Shown: piece by piece, positions 16,238 to 26,114 of the stretch
Position numbering within the stretch: the stretch's first letter is position 1
Layout of the letters: the number at the start of each line of letters is the position of its first letter
Assembly: GCA_030765135.1 (NCBI GenBank)
Contig: JAVCDC010000077.1
Coordinates: forward strand, 1-64,000
From: Candidatus Tritonobacter lacicola
Lineage (GTDB): Bacteria; Auribacterota; Tritonobacteria; Tritonobacterales; Tritonobacteraceae
Reading direction: 5' to 3'
DNA: 64,000 bases
Made by a program: the position numbers and the translations under genes
The notes under the pieces: generated by a model
The model's database searches: none
Told to the model about the DNA's origin: nothing
The model's input: only the letters and a program-made list of their open reading frames with translations

Positions 16238-18676
16238 CTAATCCGCCTTGAATGCAAGCTTGTCCTTATCCGCCGTGACGTTGATGATCTTTCCCCTCGG
16301 GATAGCCTGCTTGAGAATCTCCTCGGCAAGAGGGTCCTCTATGAAACGCCCTATGAGCCTCCTGAGCTGCCGCGCCCCCGACTCGGGGCTATGGCCTTTC
16401 TCTATGAGAAGATCCTTCGCGCTCTTATCCAGCTTGAGCTTGATATCCTGTGCCCGGAGCCTATCCCGGAGCTTCGATAGCTCGAGCTCGACTATGCCGT
16501 AGAGGTCCTTCTTCGTCAGCGACCTGAAGACAACTATATCATCGATGCGGTTGAGGAACTCCGGCCGGAAGCTCTTCTTGAGCTGGCCCAGCAGCTTATC
16601 CTTCATCCCCTCGTATGTGGCCTCGTCATCCGATGCCTTGAAGCCGAGCGTGGTTTGCTTCTTGAGTAAATCCGCACCTATATTCGACGTCATGATAACG
16701 ACAGTGTTCCTGAAATCGACCGGCCGGCCCAGGCTGTCGGTAAGCTTGCCTTCCTCGAGCACCTGGAGGAGTATATGATGGATATCCTGGTGCGCCTTTT
16801 CTATCTCGTCGAAGAGAACGACCGAGTAGGGCCGGCGGCGCACCTTCTCCGTAAGCTGACCTCCCTCCTCGTAACCGACGTATCCCGGGGGCGATCCGGT
16901 CAACCTGGACACGGAAAACTTTTCCATGTATTCCGACATGTCGAGCTGTATGAGGGCCTCCTCCTCGCCGAAGACGAACTCGGCCAGCGCCCTGGCCAGA
17001 AGGGTCTTTCCTACGCCGCTCGGACCTAAAAATATAAAAGAGCCTATGGGCCGCTTCGGATCCTTGAGGTTTGCCCTGGATCGCCGCAGGGCCCTTGAGA
17101 TGGCCGCTATGGCTTCGTTCTGGCCCACGACCCGTTTGTGAATATTCTCCTCCATGTGGAGGAGTTTCTCCATCTCCTCCTCTTCAAGCCTGGAGATAGG
17201 AATCCCGGTCCATTTCGAAACGATCTGGGCGATGTCCTGTTCGTTAACCTTGACGATTTTATCCACATCGGACTTCTTCCATTGCTCGAGAGTCTCCTCC
17301 AGACGCTTCTTCGCCGCCCTCTCCTCGTCTCTCAGAGCGGCCGCCCTCTCGAAGTCCTGTCCCTTTATCGCCCCCTCTTTCTTTTTTGTTATCTCCTTGA
17401 CCTCTTTCTCTAATTTCTTCACGTCGGGGGGACGGGTCATGGCCGATATCCTCGCCCGCGCCCCGGCCTCGTCTATGAGATCTATCGCCTTGTCCGGCAG
17501 GTAGCGCCCCGTTATGTACCTGTCCGATAGCTCGGCGGCCGCCAGCAGGGCGTCTTCCGTGAACTCGACGTGATGGTGCCCCTCGTACCGGGACCTCAAC
17601 CCGCAAAGGATATCCACGGTTTCCAGCACGCTGGGCGCATCAACGATTATCGTCTGGAACCTTCTCTCGAGGGCCGCGTCCTTCTCTATGTACTTGCGGT
17701 ACTCGTCCATCGTCGTCGCGCCGATGCACTGAATCTCCCCCCGCGACAGGGACGGCTTCAGGATGTTGGATGCATCTATGGCCCCCTCGGCGGCGCCCGC
17801 GCCTACGATGGTGTGGAGCTCGTCGATGAACAGCAAGACGTCCTTTGACCGGCGGATCTCGTCCATGACGGCCTTTATCCTCTCCTCGAACTGCCCCCTG
17901 TATTTAGTCCCCGCCACCATGAGCGCCAGGTCGAGAGTGATCACCCTCTTGTCCCTGAGCAGCTCCGGCACATTGCCGTTGACAATCTCCTGTGCCAGGC
18001 CTTCTACAATGGCGGTCTTCCCGACCCCCGCCTCGCCGAGAAGGACCGGGTTGTTCTTCCTCCTCCTGCACAGGATCTGGATGACCCTCTGGATCTCGTC
18101 CACCCTGTCAATGACGGGATCGAGCTGGTTCTTGCAGGCAAGCTCCGTCAGGTCCCTGCCGAACGCCCTGAGCGCGGGCGACTTCACCTTCTTCTCTCCC
18201 GGTTTCCCCATTCCCTCATCGGCATGACCGAACTGGGCCCCCAGCTTATCCAGTACCCTCTGCCGCGCCTCTTCTATATCAACGTCGAGGTTCTTAAGTA
18301 TCCGGGCCGCGACGCCCTCCGCCTCTCTGAGGAGGCCCAGGAGGATGTGCTCCGTCCCGATATACGTATGGTTAAGCCCCCTCGCCTCCTCTGCAGCGAG
18401 CTCGATCACACGCTTTGCCCTGACGGTAAAGGGCACATCGCCTATTGTCTTGGTCTCGGGGCCCGTCCCGACCGACTTCTCGACCTCGATCCTGAGCGTC
18501 TCGAAATCAAGCCCCATCTCCCTCATCACCTCGACGGCCACTCCCTGGCCGAGCCGTATGATCGCCAGAAGTATGTGTTCCGTGCCGATATAGTTATGGT
18601 TAAACCGGTCGGCCTCTTTGCGGGCAAGGATGATCACCTGCCTCGCGCGGTTGGTAAATCTGTCAAAGGTGTCCAT
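16238..18676 (-). CDS. clpC: ATP-dependent Clp protease ATPase subunit ClpC
   Basis: AAA+ unfoldase of 812 residues for ClpP-type proteolysis. Two Clp_N repeats at the N-terminus ([20 protein letters not shown]) are followed by AAA-1 with [17 protein letters not shown] middle domain carries a UVR motif ([14 protein letters not shown]), and AAA-2 has [16 protein letters not shown]. The middle domain and the mcsA-mcsB neighbours identify ClpC rather than ClpB. It follows mcsB by 6 bp. No ctsR gene or CtsR box is seen nearby, so heat-shock control must differ from Bacillus. Confidence 0.97.
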   Translation of the reverse strand: MDTFDRFTNRARQVIILARKEADRFNHNYIGTEHILLAIIRLGQGVAVEVMREMGLDFETLRIEVEKSVGTGPETKTIGDVPFTVRAKRVIELAAEEARGLNHTYIGTEHILLGLLREAEGVAARILKNLDVDIEEARQRVLDKLGAQFGHADEGMGKPGEKKVKSPALRAFGRDLTELACKNQLDPVIDRVDEIQRVIQILCRRRKNNPVLLGEAGVGKTAIVEGLAQEIVNGNVPELLRDKRVITLDLALMVAGTKYRGQFEERIKAVMDEIRRSKDVLLFIDELHTIVGAGAAEGAIDASNILKPSLSRGEIQCIGATTMDEYRKYIEKDAALERRFQTIIVDAPSVLETVDILCGLRSRYEGHHHVEFTEDALLAAAELSDRYITGRYLPDKAIDLIDEAGARARISAMTRPPDVKKLEKEVKEITKKKEGAIKGQDFERAAALRDEERAAKKRLEETLEQWKKSDVDKIVKVNEQDIAQIVSKWTGIPISRLEEEEMEKLLHMEENIHKRVVGQNEAIAAISRALRRSRANLKDPKRPIGSFIFLGPSGVGKTLLARALAEFVFGEEEALIQLDMSEYMEKFSVSRLTGSPPGYVGYEEGGQLTEKVRRRPYSVVLFDEIEKAHQDIHHILLQVLEEGKLTDSLGRPVDFRNTVVIMTSNIGADLLKKQTTLGFKASDDEATYEGMKDKLLGQLKKSFRPEFLNRIDDIVVFRSLTKKDLYGIVELELSKLRDRLRAQDIKLKLDKSAKDLLIEKGHSPESGARQLRRLIGRFIEDPLAEEILKQAIPRGKIINVTADKDKLAFKAD

Positions 18677-18682
18677 TTAACG

Positions 18683-19747
18683 CTATTTTCCTTTCCTTTC
18701 CGGTGCAAGCTTCCTTCTTATAAGCTCGGCCCTGAAAAAATCCCGCTCATCGGCGTCAAGCTCCCTGCCGACCATCTCCTGGAGGTGGGCCGGCTGGGTC
18801 TGCATGAACAGCTCGTTTATCGTCAATACATCGATCCCCTTAAGTATCTCGAGAGAGACGCCGAGCCGGAGGGCCGAGAGCAACTCTATCGTCTCCTTCG
18901 AGCTTATGACCCGGGCGTTCTTCAGGAGCCCGTATGCCCGCCAGACCCTGTCCTGAAGCTCGCTCGCACTGTCCCTTAGAAGGGCGACCCGGGCGTTTCT
19001 CTCGTGCGTCACTATCTGCCTGATAACCTTTTCAAGGCTGACAATGATGTCCTCTTCCGTCGTGCCGAGCGTGACCTGGTTCGACATCTGGAAGAGGTTG
19101 CCCGACGGCTCCGTTCCCTCGCCGTACAAGCCCCTCACAGCGAGGCCGAGCTTCAGAACGGCCTGTATTACCTGGTTGACCTGCTTCGAGAGAACGAGGG
19201 CCGGTATATGCATCATTACGGATGCCCTCATCCCCGTCCCGACGTTTGTCGGGCAGCAGGTCAGGTAACCGTACACGGGGCTGAAAGCGTAGTGGATCGA
19301 CTTCTCGAACTCGTCGTCAAGGATGTTGATCAGGTCCCATGCATCCCTCAGCTGGAAGCCCGACCGCAGCACCTGTACCCGGAGGTGGTCTTCCTCGTTG
19401 ATCATGACGCTGATCACCTCTCCCTGGCCCACGGCGAGGGCGCTCTCCCTGGTCTCCTCGGCAAGGTGCTTGCTCATCAGGTGCCTCTCGACCAGGAACT
19501 GCTTGTCGATAACATCCAGCTCGTTCAACTGCACGTAGAGGGAGGCGTGCATGTGCTTCGAGGCCTTGATTGCCTTGCCCACGATACCGAGCGCCTTCCT
19601 CCGGGATTCATCATTCGCCCGGTGAGGAAAAGGAATATCCATAATATTCCTGGCCAGGCGTATCCTGCTGGAGATAACGATATCGGCATCGGGCCCCTGC
19701 CCCTTGAGCCACTCCGTTGTCCTGTTTAAAAGAACCTTGATGTTCAC
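18683..19747 (-). CDS. mcsB: Protein-arginine kinase McsB
   Basis: This 354-residue kinase phosphorylates arginines, marking proteins for ClpC-ClpP. It has the guanido-kinase core: VISSRIRLARNIMDIPFP near residue 25, the catalytic cysteine segment YLTCCPTNVGTGMRASVMMH, and DSASELQDRVWRAYG. The C-terminal region contains the RDxxRA-like pArg-allosteric pocket zone, not resolvable by eye. Its start overlaps the mcsA stop by 4 bp and clpC follows at once, so the three form one operon. Confidence 0.95.
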   Translation of the reverse strand: MNIKVLLNRTTEWLKGQGPDADIVISSRIRLARNIMDIPFPHRANDESRRKALGIVGKAIKASKHMHASLYVQLNELDVIDKQFLVERHLMSKHLAEETRESALAVGQGEVISVMINEEDHLRVQVLRSGFQLRDAWDLINILDDEFEKSIHYAFSPVYGYLTCCPTNVGTGMRASVMMHIPALVLSKQVNQVIQAVLKLGLAVRGLYGEGTEPSGNLFQMSNQVTLGTTEEDIIVSLEKVIRQIVTHERNARVALLRDSASELQDRVWRAYGLLKNARVISSKETIELLSALRLGVSLEILKGIDVLTINELFMQTQPAHLQEMVGRELDADERDFFRAELIRRKLAPERKGK

Positions 19748-20253
19748 TTCGCGCCGCCTGATTTCTTCTCTGCCTGCTGCTTCAGCGAGTAAAGCTTGTC
19801 CCGTATTACGGCCGCCTCCTCGAAGGCCTCACTCTCTATGGCCGCCCTGAGCTTCCGTTCGAGTTCCTTCCTCTTCTGGATAGTCTTTATAAGCGTTGCC
19901 GAGCGCTTAGGAAACTTCCCGACGTGACTGTTTTGCTTATGAATCGACTCCAGCAGCGCGTTCATTCCCTGCTCGAAGGTGCTGTAGCACTGGCTGCATC
20001 CCAGCCTGCCGGTTTTCCTGAAGTCGGCGTAGGTCATGCCGCACCCCGGGCATTTCCGTTTCATCTCCTCCACCGGAAAGGCGGCCAGGTCGGTGAGCCC
20101 CGCGAGGAGATCGGAGAGCGCGAAGGGCGCGTGCATGGTCACACCCTTCTTCTTCGCGCAATCCTCGCAGATGTGCATCTTCATCACCTTGTTGTCGACT
20201 ATTTCGGTATAGAGGATCGTGGCCTCGTTCTTTTTGCACACCTGGCAGATCAT
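19744..20253 (-). CDS. mcsA: McsA-type zinc and UVR-domain activator
   Basis: This 169-residue protein activates McsB in Bacillus. Four CxxC pairs appear in order (CQVC at residue 3, CEDC about 28, CPGC about 64, CSQC about 85). A C-terminal UVR motif follows (LRAAIESEAFEEAAVIRDKL, about 130-150). The 117-bp gap to ilvE upstream shows no convincing promoter or CIRCE/CtsR sequence. Order mcsA-mcsB-clpC is conserved with Bacillota. Confidence 0.92.
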   Translation of the reverse strand: MICQVCKKNEATILYTEIVDNKVMKMHICEDCAKKKGVTMHAPFALSDLLAGLTDLAAFPVEEMKRKCPGCGMTYADFRKTGRLGCSQCYSTFEQGMNALLESIHKQNSHVGKFPKRSATLIKTIQKRKELERKLRAAIESEAFEEAAVIRDKLYSLKQQAEKKSGGAK

Positions 20254-20370
20254 ACCTGTTACCTTCCCTTACTCTTCTATGCCGCGCCTGAACCGCAAAG
20301 GGTTACGATTAGGAGTACAATTAAATTACGAACCACTCACTTTAAAACCGGATTAAAACACCGGCCGGCG

Positions 20371-21240
20371 CTAAAAGGCCAGCACCCCCTCGCTCCTGGC
20401 CAGCTTCTTGAACTTCTTCATCAGGGACTTCGTCACGTGCCCGGGCCCGCCCAGGCCGATCTTCCTGCCGTCGACCTTGACAACCGGGACTATCTCGGCA
20501 GCCGTGCCGGTGAGGAAACACTCATCGGCATTGTAGATGTCGTGGCGTGTCATAACAATGGGCTTGACCACCATGCCGGAGTCCCTGGCGATATCTATGA
20601 CACACGCTCTCGTTATACCCTCGAGTACTCCCATATATATGGAGGGAGTAAATATGACCCCCTTTCTCACGGTGAAAATGTTGTCCCCCGTGCACTCGGA
20701 AACGAAACCGAACGAATTCAGCATGACTGCCTCCGGCAAACCCGAGTTAAGGGCCTCTATCTTGGCCAGTATGTTATTAAGGTAATTGAGAGATTTTATC
20801 CTGGGGCTGACGGCCTCCGCGATGTTCCTCTGCGTGCCGACCGTGATGACGGTGAGACCCTCCCTGTAAAACCTCGGCGGATAGAGAATAATTTTATCCA
20901 CGATGATTATGATCTGCGGGTTCCTGCACGTGAAGGGATTAAGGCCGAGCGAACCTGCCCCACGTGTAACAATCAGCCGGATATAGGCATTCTTGAGCTT
21001 GTTGAGCCTGACAGCCCTGATAACATCCCCGGTAAGCTTATCCTTCGATGCGGGGATCTCCAGCATGATCGACGTGGCCGATTCGTAGAGCCTATCGATA
21101 TGATCGCGGAGCTTGAATACCCGGCCGTTGTAAACCCGGATGCCCTCGAAGATGCCGTCGCCGTAGAGCAGGCCGTGATCGAAGACCGAAACCTTCGCCG
21201 TCCTCTTCGAATAATATTTGCCGTTGATAGATATCTTCAT
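20371..21240 (-). CDS. ilvE: Branched-chain amino acid aminotransferase (class IV PLP)
   Basis: PLP fold-type IV transaminase of 289 residues from the preferred ATG 21240 (MKISINGKYYSK). The open frame extends to 21288 but that portion overlaps lolD. Signatures: FDHGLLYGDGIFEGIRVYNG, the PLP-lysine segment SLNYLNNILAKIEAL preceded by PRIKS, EAVMLNSFGFVSECTGDNIF and FLTGTAAEIVPV. A GGGGAC stretch lies about 9 nt before the start. D-amino-acid aminotransferase or aminodeoxychorismate lyase are related alternatives, but length and motifs fit IlvE best. Confidence 0.88.
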   Translation of the reverse strand: MKISINGKYYSKRTAKVSVFDHGLLYGDGIFEGIRVYNGRVFKLRDHIDRLYESATSIMLEIPASKDKLTGDVIRAVRLNKLKNAYIRLIVTRGAGSLGLNPFTCRNPQIIIIVDKIILYPPRFYREGLTVITVGTQRNIAEAVSPRIKSLNYLNNILAKIEALNSGLPEAVMLNSFGFVSECTGDNIFTVRKGVIFTPSIYMGVLEGITRACVIDIARDSGMVVKPIVMTRHDIYNADECFLTGTAAEIVPVVKVDGRKIGLGGPGHVTKSLMKKFKKLARSEGVLAF

Positions 21241-21244
21241 CGCT

Positions 21245-21973
21245 TCACAGTCCCCCTCGTCCGTTGCCCTCAACAACACGCCCGTCAATCATTCTTACCG
21301 TCCTGTTTCCTATCCCGCTCAGCTCCGGATCGTGCGTAACGACCAGAAACGTCTGTCCCTTCTCCCGCGCAAGTCCGGCCAGCAACTCGTGGAGCCGTCG
21401 GCTCGTCTCCGTGTCGAGGTTGCCGCTCGGCTCATCGGCCATGACTATCTTAGGCCTGTTCATGAGAGCCCTGGCAATCGCAACCCGCTGCTGCTCCCCT
21501 CCGGAAAGCTCCCGGGGCTTATGGCCCGTTCGCTCCTCCAGGCCGACGTCGGAAAGGAGTTCCAGCGCCCTCATCCTCAGCTCCGTCCGTCGCCTACGGC
21601 TGTCGTTGAATATCATCGCCGGAAGAAGGACGTTCTCGAGGGCCGTGAACTCCGGAAGAAGATGATAAAACTGGAAGACGAAACCGACCTTCCTGTTCCT
21701 CACCCTGGCCCTCTCCCGCTCCCCCAGCGCGAAGAGATCCACCCCATCAAGAAACACCTTCCCTGACGTCGGGACATCGAGCCCTCCGAGAAGATGGAGA
21801 AGGGTGCTCTTCCCCACGCCCGAAGAGCCCATTATTATGAGGACCTCTCCTCCTCGAACCTCCAGGTCGATGCCCTTGAGGACCTCGAGACTCTTTCGCC
21901 CCATACTATAAGATTTGTGGAGATTCCGCGCAACCAGTAACTGGTCTCCCCTCTTTTGCCCGGGTCCGTTCAT
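21245..21973 (-). CDS. lolD: Lipoprotein-releasing ABC transporter ATPase LolD
   Basis: 242-residue ATPase powering extraction of lipoproteins from the inner membrane. Walker A GSSGVGKST, signature LSGGEQQRVAIARAL, Walker B IVMADEPSG and the H-loop VVTHDPEL are all intact. With the LolC-type permease upstream it forms the release complex. Its presence implies an outer membrane. A repeat-bearing gap of 183 bp separates it from lolC, unusual since the pair is generally adjacent. Confidence 0.93.
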   Translation of the reverse strand: MNGPGQKRGDQLLVARNLHKSYSMGRKSLEVLKGIDLEVRGGEVLIIMGSSGVGKSTLLHLLGGLDVPTSGKVFLDGVDLFALGERERARVRNRKVGFVFQFYHLLPEFTALENVLLPAMIFNDSRRRRTELRMRALELLSDVGLEERTGHKPRELSGGEQQRVAIARALMNRPKIVMADEPSGNLDTETSRRLHELLAGLAREKGQTFLVVTHDPELSGIGNRTVRMIDGRVVEGNGRGGL

Positions 21974-22024
21974 CGAACTGTCATCCTGTGTCTCTTTACA
22001 ACTTGTCTAATGCAAAGCATCTAA

Positions 22025-22122
22025 TAACCAATCACCAAGAAACAAGGTACAAACAATAACCAATAATCAATATCCAATGACCAAACCGCTTGATTATTGA
22101 ATTATATATCTTGGTTGTTAGA
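22025..22122. repeat. AT-rich degenerate repeat with inverted half (CCAATAATCAA type)
   Basis: Words like ACCAATAATCAA and CCAATGACCAAA run across 22025-22090 and are mirrored by TTGATTATTGAA and CTTGGTTGTT at 22088-22120. Similar wording occurs at 56380-56464. It lies in the 183-bp gap between lolC and lolD and has no reading frame. Confidence 0.6.
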
Positions 22123-22156
22123 CCTCTATTGCAGTTCGTAGTATATAGCGCCCCTA

Positions 22157-23386
22157 TTATTCGTATCGTAAAGCTTCCACCGGTTTCAGGCGTGACGCCT
22201 TCCATGAGGGATAGAGGGCCGCACAAATGCTCATCGCCACCGCGCACAGCGAAATAACGACCACGTCCTTCATGAAGATATCTGCGGGTATCCTATCAAA
22301 ATAGTAGACATCGCTCGGAAAGAGCTGAAAACCGGTGACCTGCCCCACGAAATCGGCAATAGGATTGATGTTCGCCGCGAACCACACGCCGGCCAGAACG
22401 CCGAAGATCACTCCCATAACGCCGATGATGAACCCCTCGAGCGTGAATATGGTCATGACGCTCCGGGAGCTGCACCCGAGGGCCTTCAGTATGCCGATGT
22501 CCTTAGTCTTCACCATCACCATCATGATGAGAGTGCTGATGATGTTCAGCGCTGCCACCAGGATGATAAAGATGAGGATGATGAACATGACCTTCTTCTC
22601 CATTTTTACTGCCGAGAAGAGCGTGGGATTGAGGTCCATCCAGCCCAGCACCCTATAGCTGGAGCCGAGGAGCACTCGGAGGCTCTTCTTGAGATCGTGG
22701 GCCTTTTCCAGTTTGTCCGTGGAAAGGCTCAGTCCGCTCACGCCGCCGCCGATCCTGAAGAGCTTCTGGGCAGTGTCGAGGGAGACATAGGCCATGTTGG
22801 CGTCGTACTCGTACATGCCTGAGTCGAAGATGCCGACGACCTCGCTCTCGACCACTATCTGGACGGGACCCGATGGCGTCTGGACCTGGGAGGGGGATAT
22901 GATCTTCGCAACATCCCCCTCAAGAAGGCCCAGTCTCTTGGAAAGCTCTTCGCCCAGGATGATACCGTCCCCCTGGAAGTCAAGGCCGCCCTTGACGATA
23001 TACCTGCTGATGGCGGAGACCTCCTGCTCTTTTTTCGGGTCTATCCCCCGCACGACGAACCCCATGGCCTTCCCGTGAGCCCGCAGCAGCGCCTGCCCGG
23101 TGATGAACGGCGCGCCGGCGGTCACGCCGTCGACCAAGAGAACCCGGTCGAGCACCTCCTGATAGTCGTGCATATTGCCCCTCGTACTGTGGATCGTGAG
23201 GTGAGAGAAGGTGCCCATCAGCTTCTCCTCGAGCTCGCGTTCGAAGCCGCCCATCACACTGAGAACGACGATTAAAATCATGACGCCGGCCCCGACCCCC
23301 ACCACGGAGAATATCCTATTGAGGAGAAGGGACTGCTTCCGCATGGAGCTGAGATAGCGCCAACTTATGAAAAGCTCGAATCTCAT
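22157..23386 (-). CDS. lolC: Lipoprotein-releasing permease LolC/LolE
   Basis: 409-residue inner-membrane permease with one N-terminal transmembrane helix (FSVVGVGAGVMILIVVLSVMGG), a large periplasmic domain (about residues 50-265, MacB-PCD-like) and three C-terminal helices in an FtsX domain (ILIFIILVAALNIISTLIMM onward). FELFISWRYL at the N-terminus is typical of the family. Its ATG overlaps the lysS stop by 4 bp. Only one permease gene is present, so it may act as a homodimer (LolF-like). Confidence 0.92.
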   Translation of the reverse strand: MRFELFISWRYLSSMRKQSLLLNRIFSVVGVGAGVMILIVVLSVMGGFERELEEKLMGTFSHLTIHSTRGNMHDYQEVLDRVLLVDGVTAGAPFITGQALLRAHGKAMGFVVRGIDPKKEQEVSAISRYIVKGGLDFQGDGIILGEELSKRLGLLEGDVAKIISPSQVQTPSGPVQIVVESEVVGIFDSGMYEYDANMAYVSLDTAQKLFRIGGGVSGLSLSTDKLEKAHDLKKSLRVLLGSSYRVLGWMDLNPTLFSAVKMEKKVMFIILIFIILVAALNIISTLIMMVMVKTKDIGILKALGCSSRSVMTIFTLEGFIIGVMGVIFGVLAGVWFAANINPIADFVGQVTGFQLFPSDVYYFDRIPADIFMKDVVVISLCAVAMSICAALYPSWKASRLKPVEALRYE

Positions 23387-24822
23387 GAACTCTCGGGCCT
23401 CAGCTGCGGGAAGAGGATGACCTCGCGTATGGACGCCTTGCCGGTGAGGATCATAACGAGCCTGTCGATGCCTATCCCGAGGCCGCCGGCGGGCGGCATT
23501 CCGTGCTCAAGGGCCGTGACAAAATCATCGTCCAGCTCCCGCCCCTCCTTCTCGCCGCTCCTGAGCTGCCTTTCAAACCGCTTCCTCTGCTCGATCGGGT
23601 CGTTCAGCTCGGAGTACGCGTTGGCCAGCTCCTCGCCCCCGGCGAAGAGCTCGAAGCGCTCGCACAGGGACGGGTTATCATCTCTCGCCCTGGCAAGGGG
23701 AGACAACGGTACGGGGTAATCCGTCACGAAGGTCGGATCGATGAACTTCGGGGAAGCGGCTTTCTCCAGGATCTCATTCATGACCTCCTCGTCCGACGAG
23801 CAGCCGGAGACGTCCAGGTCGAGGCAGCCCGCAACCTCCCGAACGTCCATCTTGTCGCCCGGCTTCACGCCCCCCGCTTCGCGAACTGCGTCCTCGAAGG
23901 TGAGGCGGCGCCACGGTGGGGAGAGGTCGATCCGACGCCCCTCGCCGTCGGTAACACCGGTCCCCCCGCAGACCTCCATCGCGACGTGGGCGATCAGCTC
24001 CTCCGTCAGGGTCATCATATCCGTGTAGTCGGCGTAGGCCCAGTAGACCTCGAGCATTGTGAACTCGGGGTTATGAAAGCGGGACAGCCCCTCGTTCCTG
24101 AAGCTCCTGTTGAGCTCGTATATCTTCTCGAACCCACCCACGAGGAGACGTTTCAGGAACAGCTCGGGAGCAATGCGCAGGTACAGGTCGGCATCGAGGG
24201 CGTTGTGATGGGTGCGAAAGGGCTCCGCCACCGCGCCCCCGATCCTCTCCTGCATCATCGGCGTCTCGACCTCGAGGAAACCCCGGCCGTCCAGAAACGC
24301 CCGTATGGTCGAGATGGCGCGGGACCTCGTGACGAACGTTTCCTTCACGCCCGGGTTCGAGATCAGGTCCAGGTAGCGCTTCCTGAACCTCGTTTCGATG
24401 TCCTTGAGGCCGTGCCACTTCTCGGGGAGGGGCCTCAACGCCTTGGCCAGAATTTTCAATTCATTGACCTTAAGCGTTATTTCCCCCGTGTTCGTCCTGA
24501 AGAGCTCCCCCTCGGCGCCCAGGATGTCGCCCACGTCGCACTTCTTGAAGAGCTCGTAGGGCCGCTCCCCCACCACGTCCCTCCTGACATATATCTGGAG
24601 CTTCCCGCTACAATCGCTTATGTCGGCGAAAGCCGTGCGGCCGTGCCGCCGGTATGCGGTCAGTCTCCCCGCAACCCTCAACGCCCGGCCCTCCCGGTAA
24701 TCTTCATGGGCCGACCGCGCGCGGTCCCTCCGGAGATATCGTCCGCCGTAGAGCGAAACACCCATCTCCAAGAGCTCCTCCACGCGCTTCTTCTTCTGCC
24801 TGATCTGGTCCTCGAGCTTCAT
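23383..24822 (-). CDS. lysS: Lysyl-tRNA synthetase (class II)
   Basis: 479-residue class II enzyme. An N-terminal OB-fold (RVAGRLTAYRRHGRTAFADI, about residues 45-130) precedes the catalytic core: motif 1 around FLDGRGFLEVETPMM, motif 2 FRNEGLSRFHNPEFTMLE and motif 3 GLGIGIDRLVMILTG near the end. In Bacillus lysS also sits upstream of the mcsA-mcsB-clpC cluster. It is coupled to lolC by a 4-bp overlap. Confidence 0.96.
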   Translation of the reverse strand: MKLEDQIRQKKKRVEELLEMGVSLYGGRYLRRDRARSAHEDYREGRALRVAGRLTAYRRHGRTAFADISDCSGKLQIYVRRDVVGERPYELFKKCDVGDILGAEGELFRTNTGEITLKVNELKILAKALRPLPEKWHGLKDIETRFRKRYLDLISNPGVKETFVTRSRAISTIRAFLDGRGFLEVETPMMQERIGGAVAEPFRTHHNALDADLYLRIAPELFLKRLLVGGFEKIYELNRSFRNEGLSRFHNPEFTMLEVYWAYADYTDMMTLTEELIAHVAMEVCGGTGVTDGEGRRIDLSPPWRRLTFEDAVREAGGVKPGDKMDVREVAGCLDLDVSGCSSDEEVMNEILEKAASPKFIDPTFVTDYPVPLSPLARARDDNPSLCERFELFAGGEELANAYSELNDPIEQRKRFERQLRSGEKEGRELDDDFVTALEHGMPPAGGLGIGIDRLVMILTGKASIREVILFPQLRPESS

Positions 24823-24870
24823 GTCAGTTCACTCTATCCTTCGCTAATGACTTAAGAAATAATACCTCTT

Positions 24871-24903
24871 GGGTAGGGGCGGGTTTCAAACCCGCCCCTA
24901 CCC
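24871..24903. repeat. Perfect 33-bp palindrome overlapping the prfB stop codon
   Basis: GGGTAGGGGCGGGTTT (24871-24886) and its exact complement AAACCCGCCCCTACCC (24888-24903) have 16-bp arms and a single central base. On the minus strand the element supplies the last Gly codon and TAG stop of prfB. It would form a very stable hairpin between prfB and lysS but lacks a T-run, so it is a dispersed repeat or RNA stabiliser rather than a standard terminator. Confidence 0.85.
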
Positions 24904-26002
24904 TTTGACTGTGGACCTCAGGTACGCGTCTATGAAGCGGTCTATATCACCGTCCATTACACCACGGACGTTCCCCACTTCCACTTTCGTGCGGTGGTCC
25001 TTGACCATATTGTAGGGATGAAAAACGTACGACCGTATCTGGCTTCCCCACGCTATCTCCATCTTCTCGCCATACTGCTTCCTTATCTCCTCCTCCTTCT
25101 TCGTCCTCTCCATCTCGTACAGCCTCGCCCGCAGAACCTTCATCGCGGAGGCCTTGTTCTTGTGCTGGGACCGCTCGTTCTGGCATGTTACGACCAGGCC
25201 CGTGGGGATATGTGTAATCCGCACCGCCGAGTCCGTGACGTTCACATGCTGACCGCCGGCCCCGCTCGAGCGGAACGTGTCTACACGGAGATCCTTTTCG
25301 TTTATCTCCATCTCGCCGTCGTCCGCGATCTCCGGGATGACCTCGACAGAGGCGAAAGAGGTGTGCCGTCTCTTGCCCGAGTCAAAGGGGGATATCCTGA
25401 CCAGCCTGTGGACCCCTTTCTCCGCCCTGAGAAAACCGAAGGCGTAGTCACCCTTGATTCCGATTGTCACGCTCTTGATCCCCGCCTCTTCACCCGGAAG
25501 AAGGTTGTAGTCAACGATACCGTAACCCTTCCTCTCACACCACCGCCCGTACATCCTGAGAAGCATCTCCGCCCAGTCGCATGACTCCGTCCCGCCCGCC
25601 CCCGCGTTGATGCTCAGGATCGCGTTGCTCCTGTCATGCTCCCCGCTCAGGAGTGCCTTCAGCTCGAATGAACCAACTTCAACCGCCAGCTCTTCGATCT
25701 CGAGGGCGATCTCCCCGAGCAGCGAAGCGCCGTCGGAGTCGGAGGAAGCGAGCTCTATCATCTCCTCCATATCGGCGGCCTTCTTCTCGAAAGCCCGGAT
25801 AGCATCGGTCGGATTCTTGAGGGATGAGAGCTCGTCCACCAATACCCGGGCCCGTTCGCGCGCCTCCCAGAAAGAAGGGGCCGCCATGAGCTCCTCAATC
25901 TCGGCTATCCGTGAGAGCTTGGCCGGGACGTCAAAGATACACCCGCATCCGAAGGACCCGTTGCCTGGTGTCCTCTAATTTCGCTTTTACTTCTTCATAC
26001 AT
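24898..26002 (-). CDS. prfB: Peptide chain release factor 2, with programmed +1 frameshift
   Basis: RF2 of 367 residues made by +1 frameshifting. Translation starts at ATG 26002 (MYEEVKAKLEDT) and reads 23 codons to the in-frame TGA at 25933-25931 within CTT-TGA-C. After a +1 shift it continues DVPAKLSRIAEIEEL into the long frame. Upstream of the slip site is CGGGTG-TAT, an equivalent of the E. coli internal Shine-Dalgarno. The specificity tripeptide SPF (RISPFDSG) and the GGQ catalytic motif (GAGGQHVNVTDSAV) are intact. RF2 levels would therefore be autoregulated at TGA. The ATG lies within an AT-ended palindrome (26001-26031), and the stop lies within another palindrome. Confidence 0.97.
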
Positions 26003-26031
26003 AAATTAGCTCGCTTAACTCGCAAATTTAT
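26001..26031. repeat. AT-ended palindrome at the prfB start codon
   Basis: ATAAATTAGCTCGC (26001-26014) and GCAAATTTAT (26022-26031) form the arms, separated by a short centre. On the minus strand the element ends ...AATTTATG, so its last bases are the prfB initiation codon. It is one of about nine related elements in this window. The remaining 83 bp to lnt are AT-rich without features. Confidence 0.75.
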
Positions 26032-26114
26032 TACGGATTACAGCCTATAGCTTATGAACTTAACTCAAAAGCTATAACAATATATATGGAAAGAGGCATA
26101 TCAGGAATACAAAT

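Noticed and set aside
14835..16241. Long open frame antisense to radA
   Set aside because: The composition is typical of antisense of GC-rich genes and lacks motifs, whereas radA is unmistakable on the minus strand. The same applies opposite lysS at 23503-24855.
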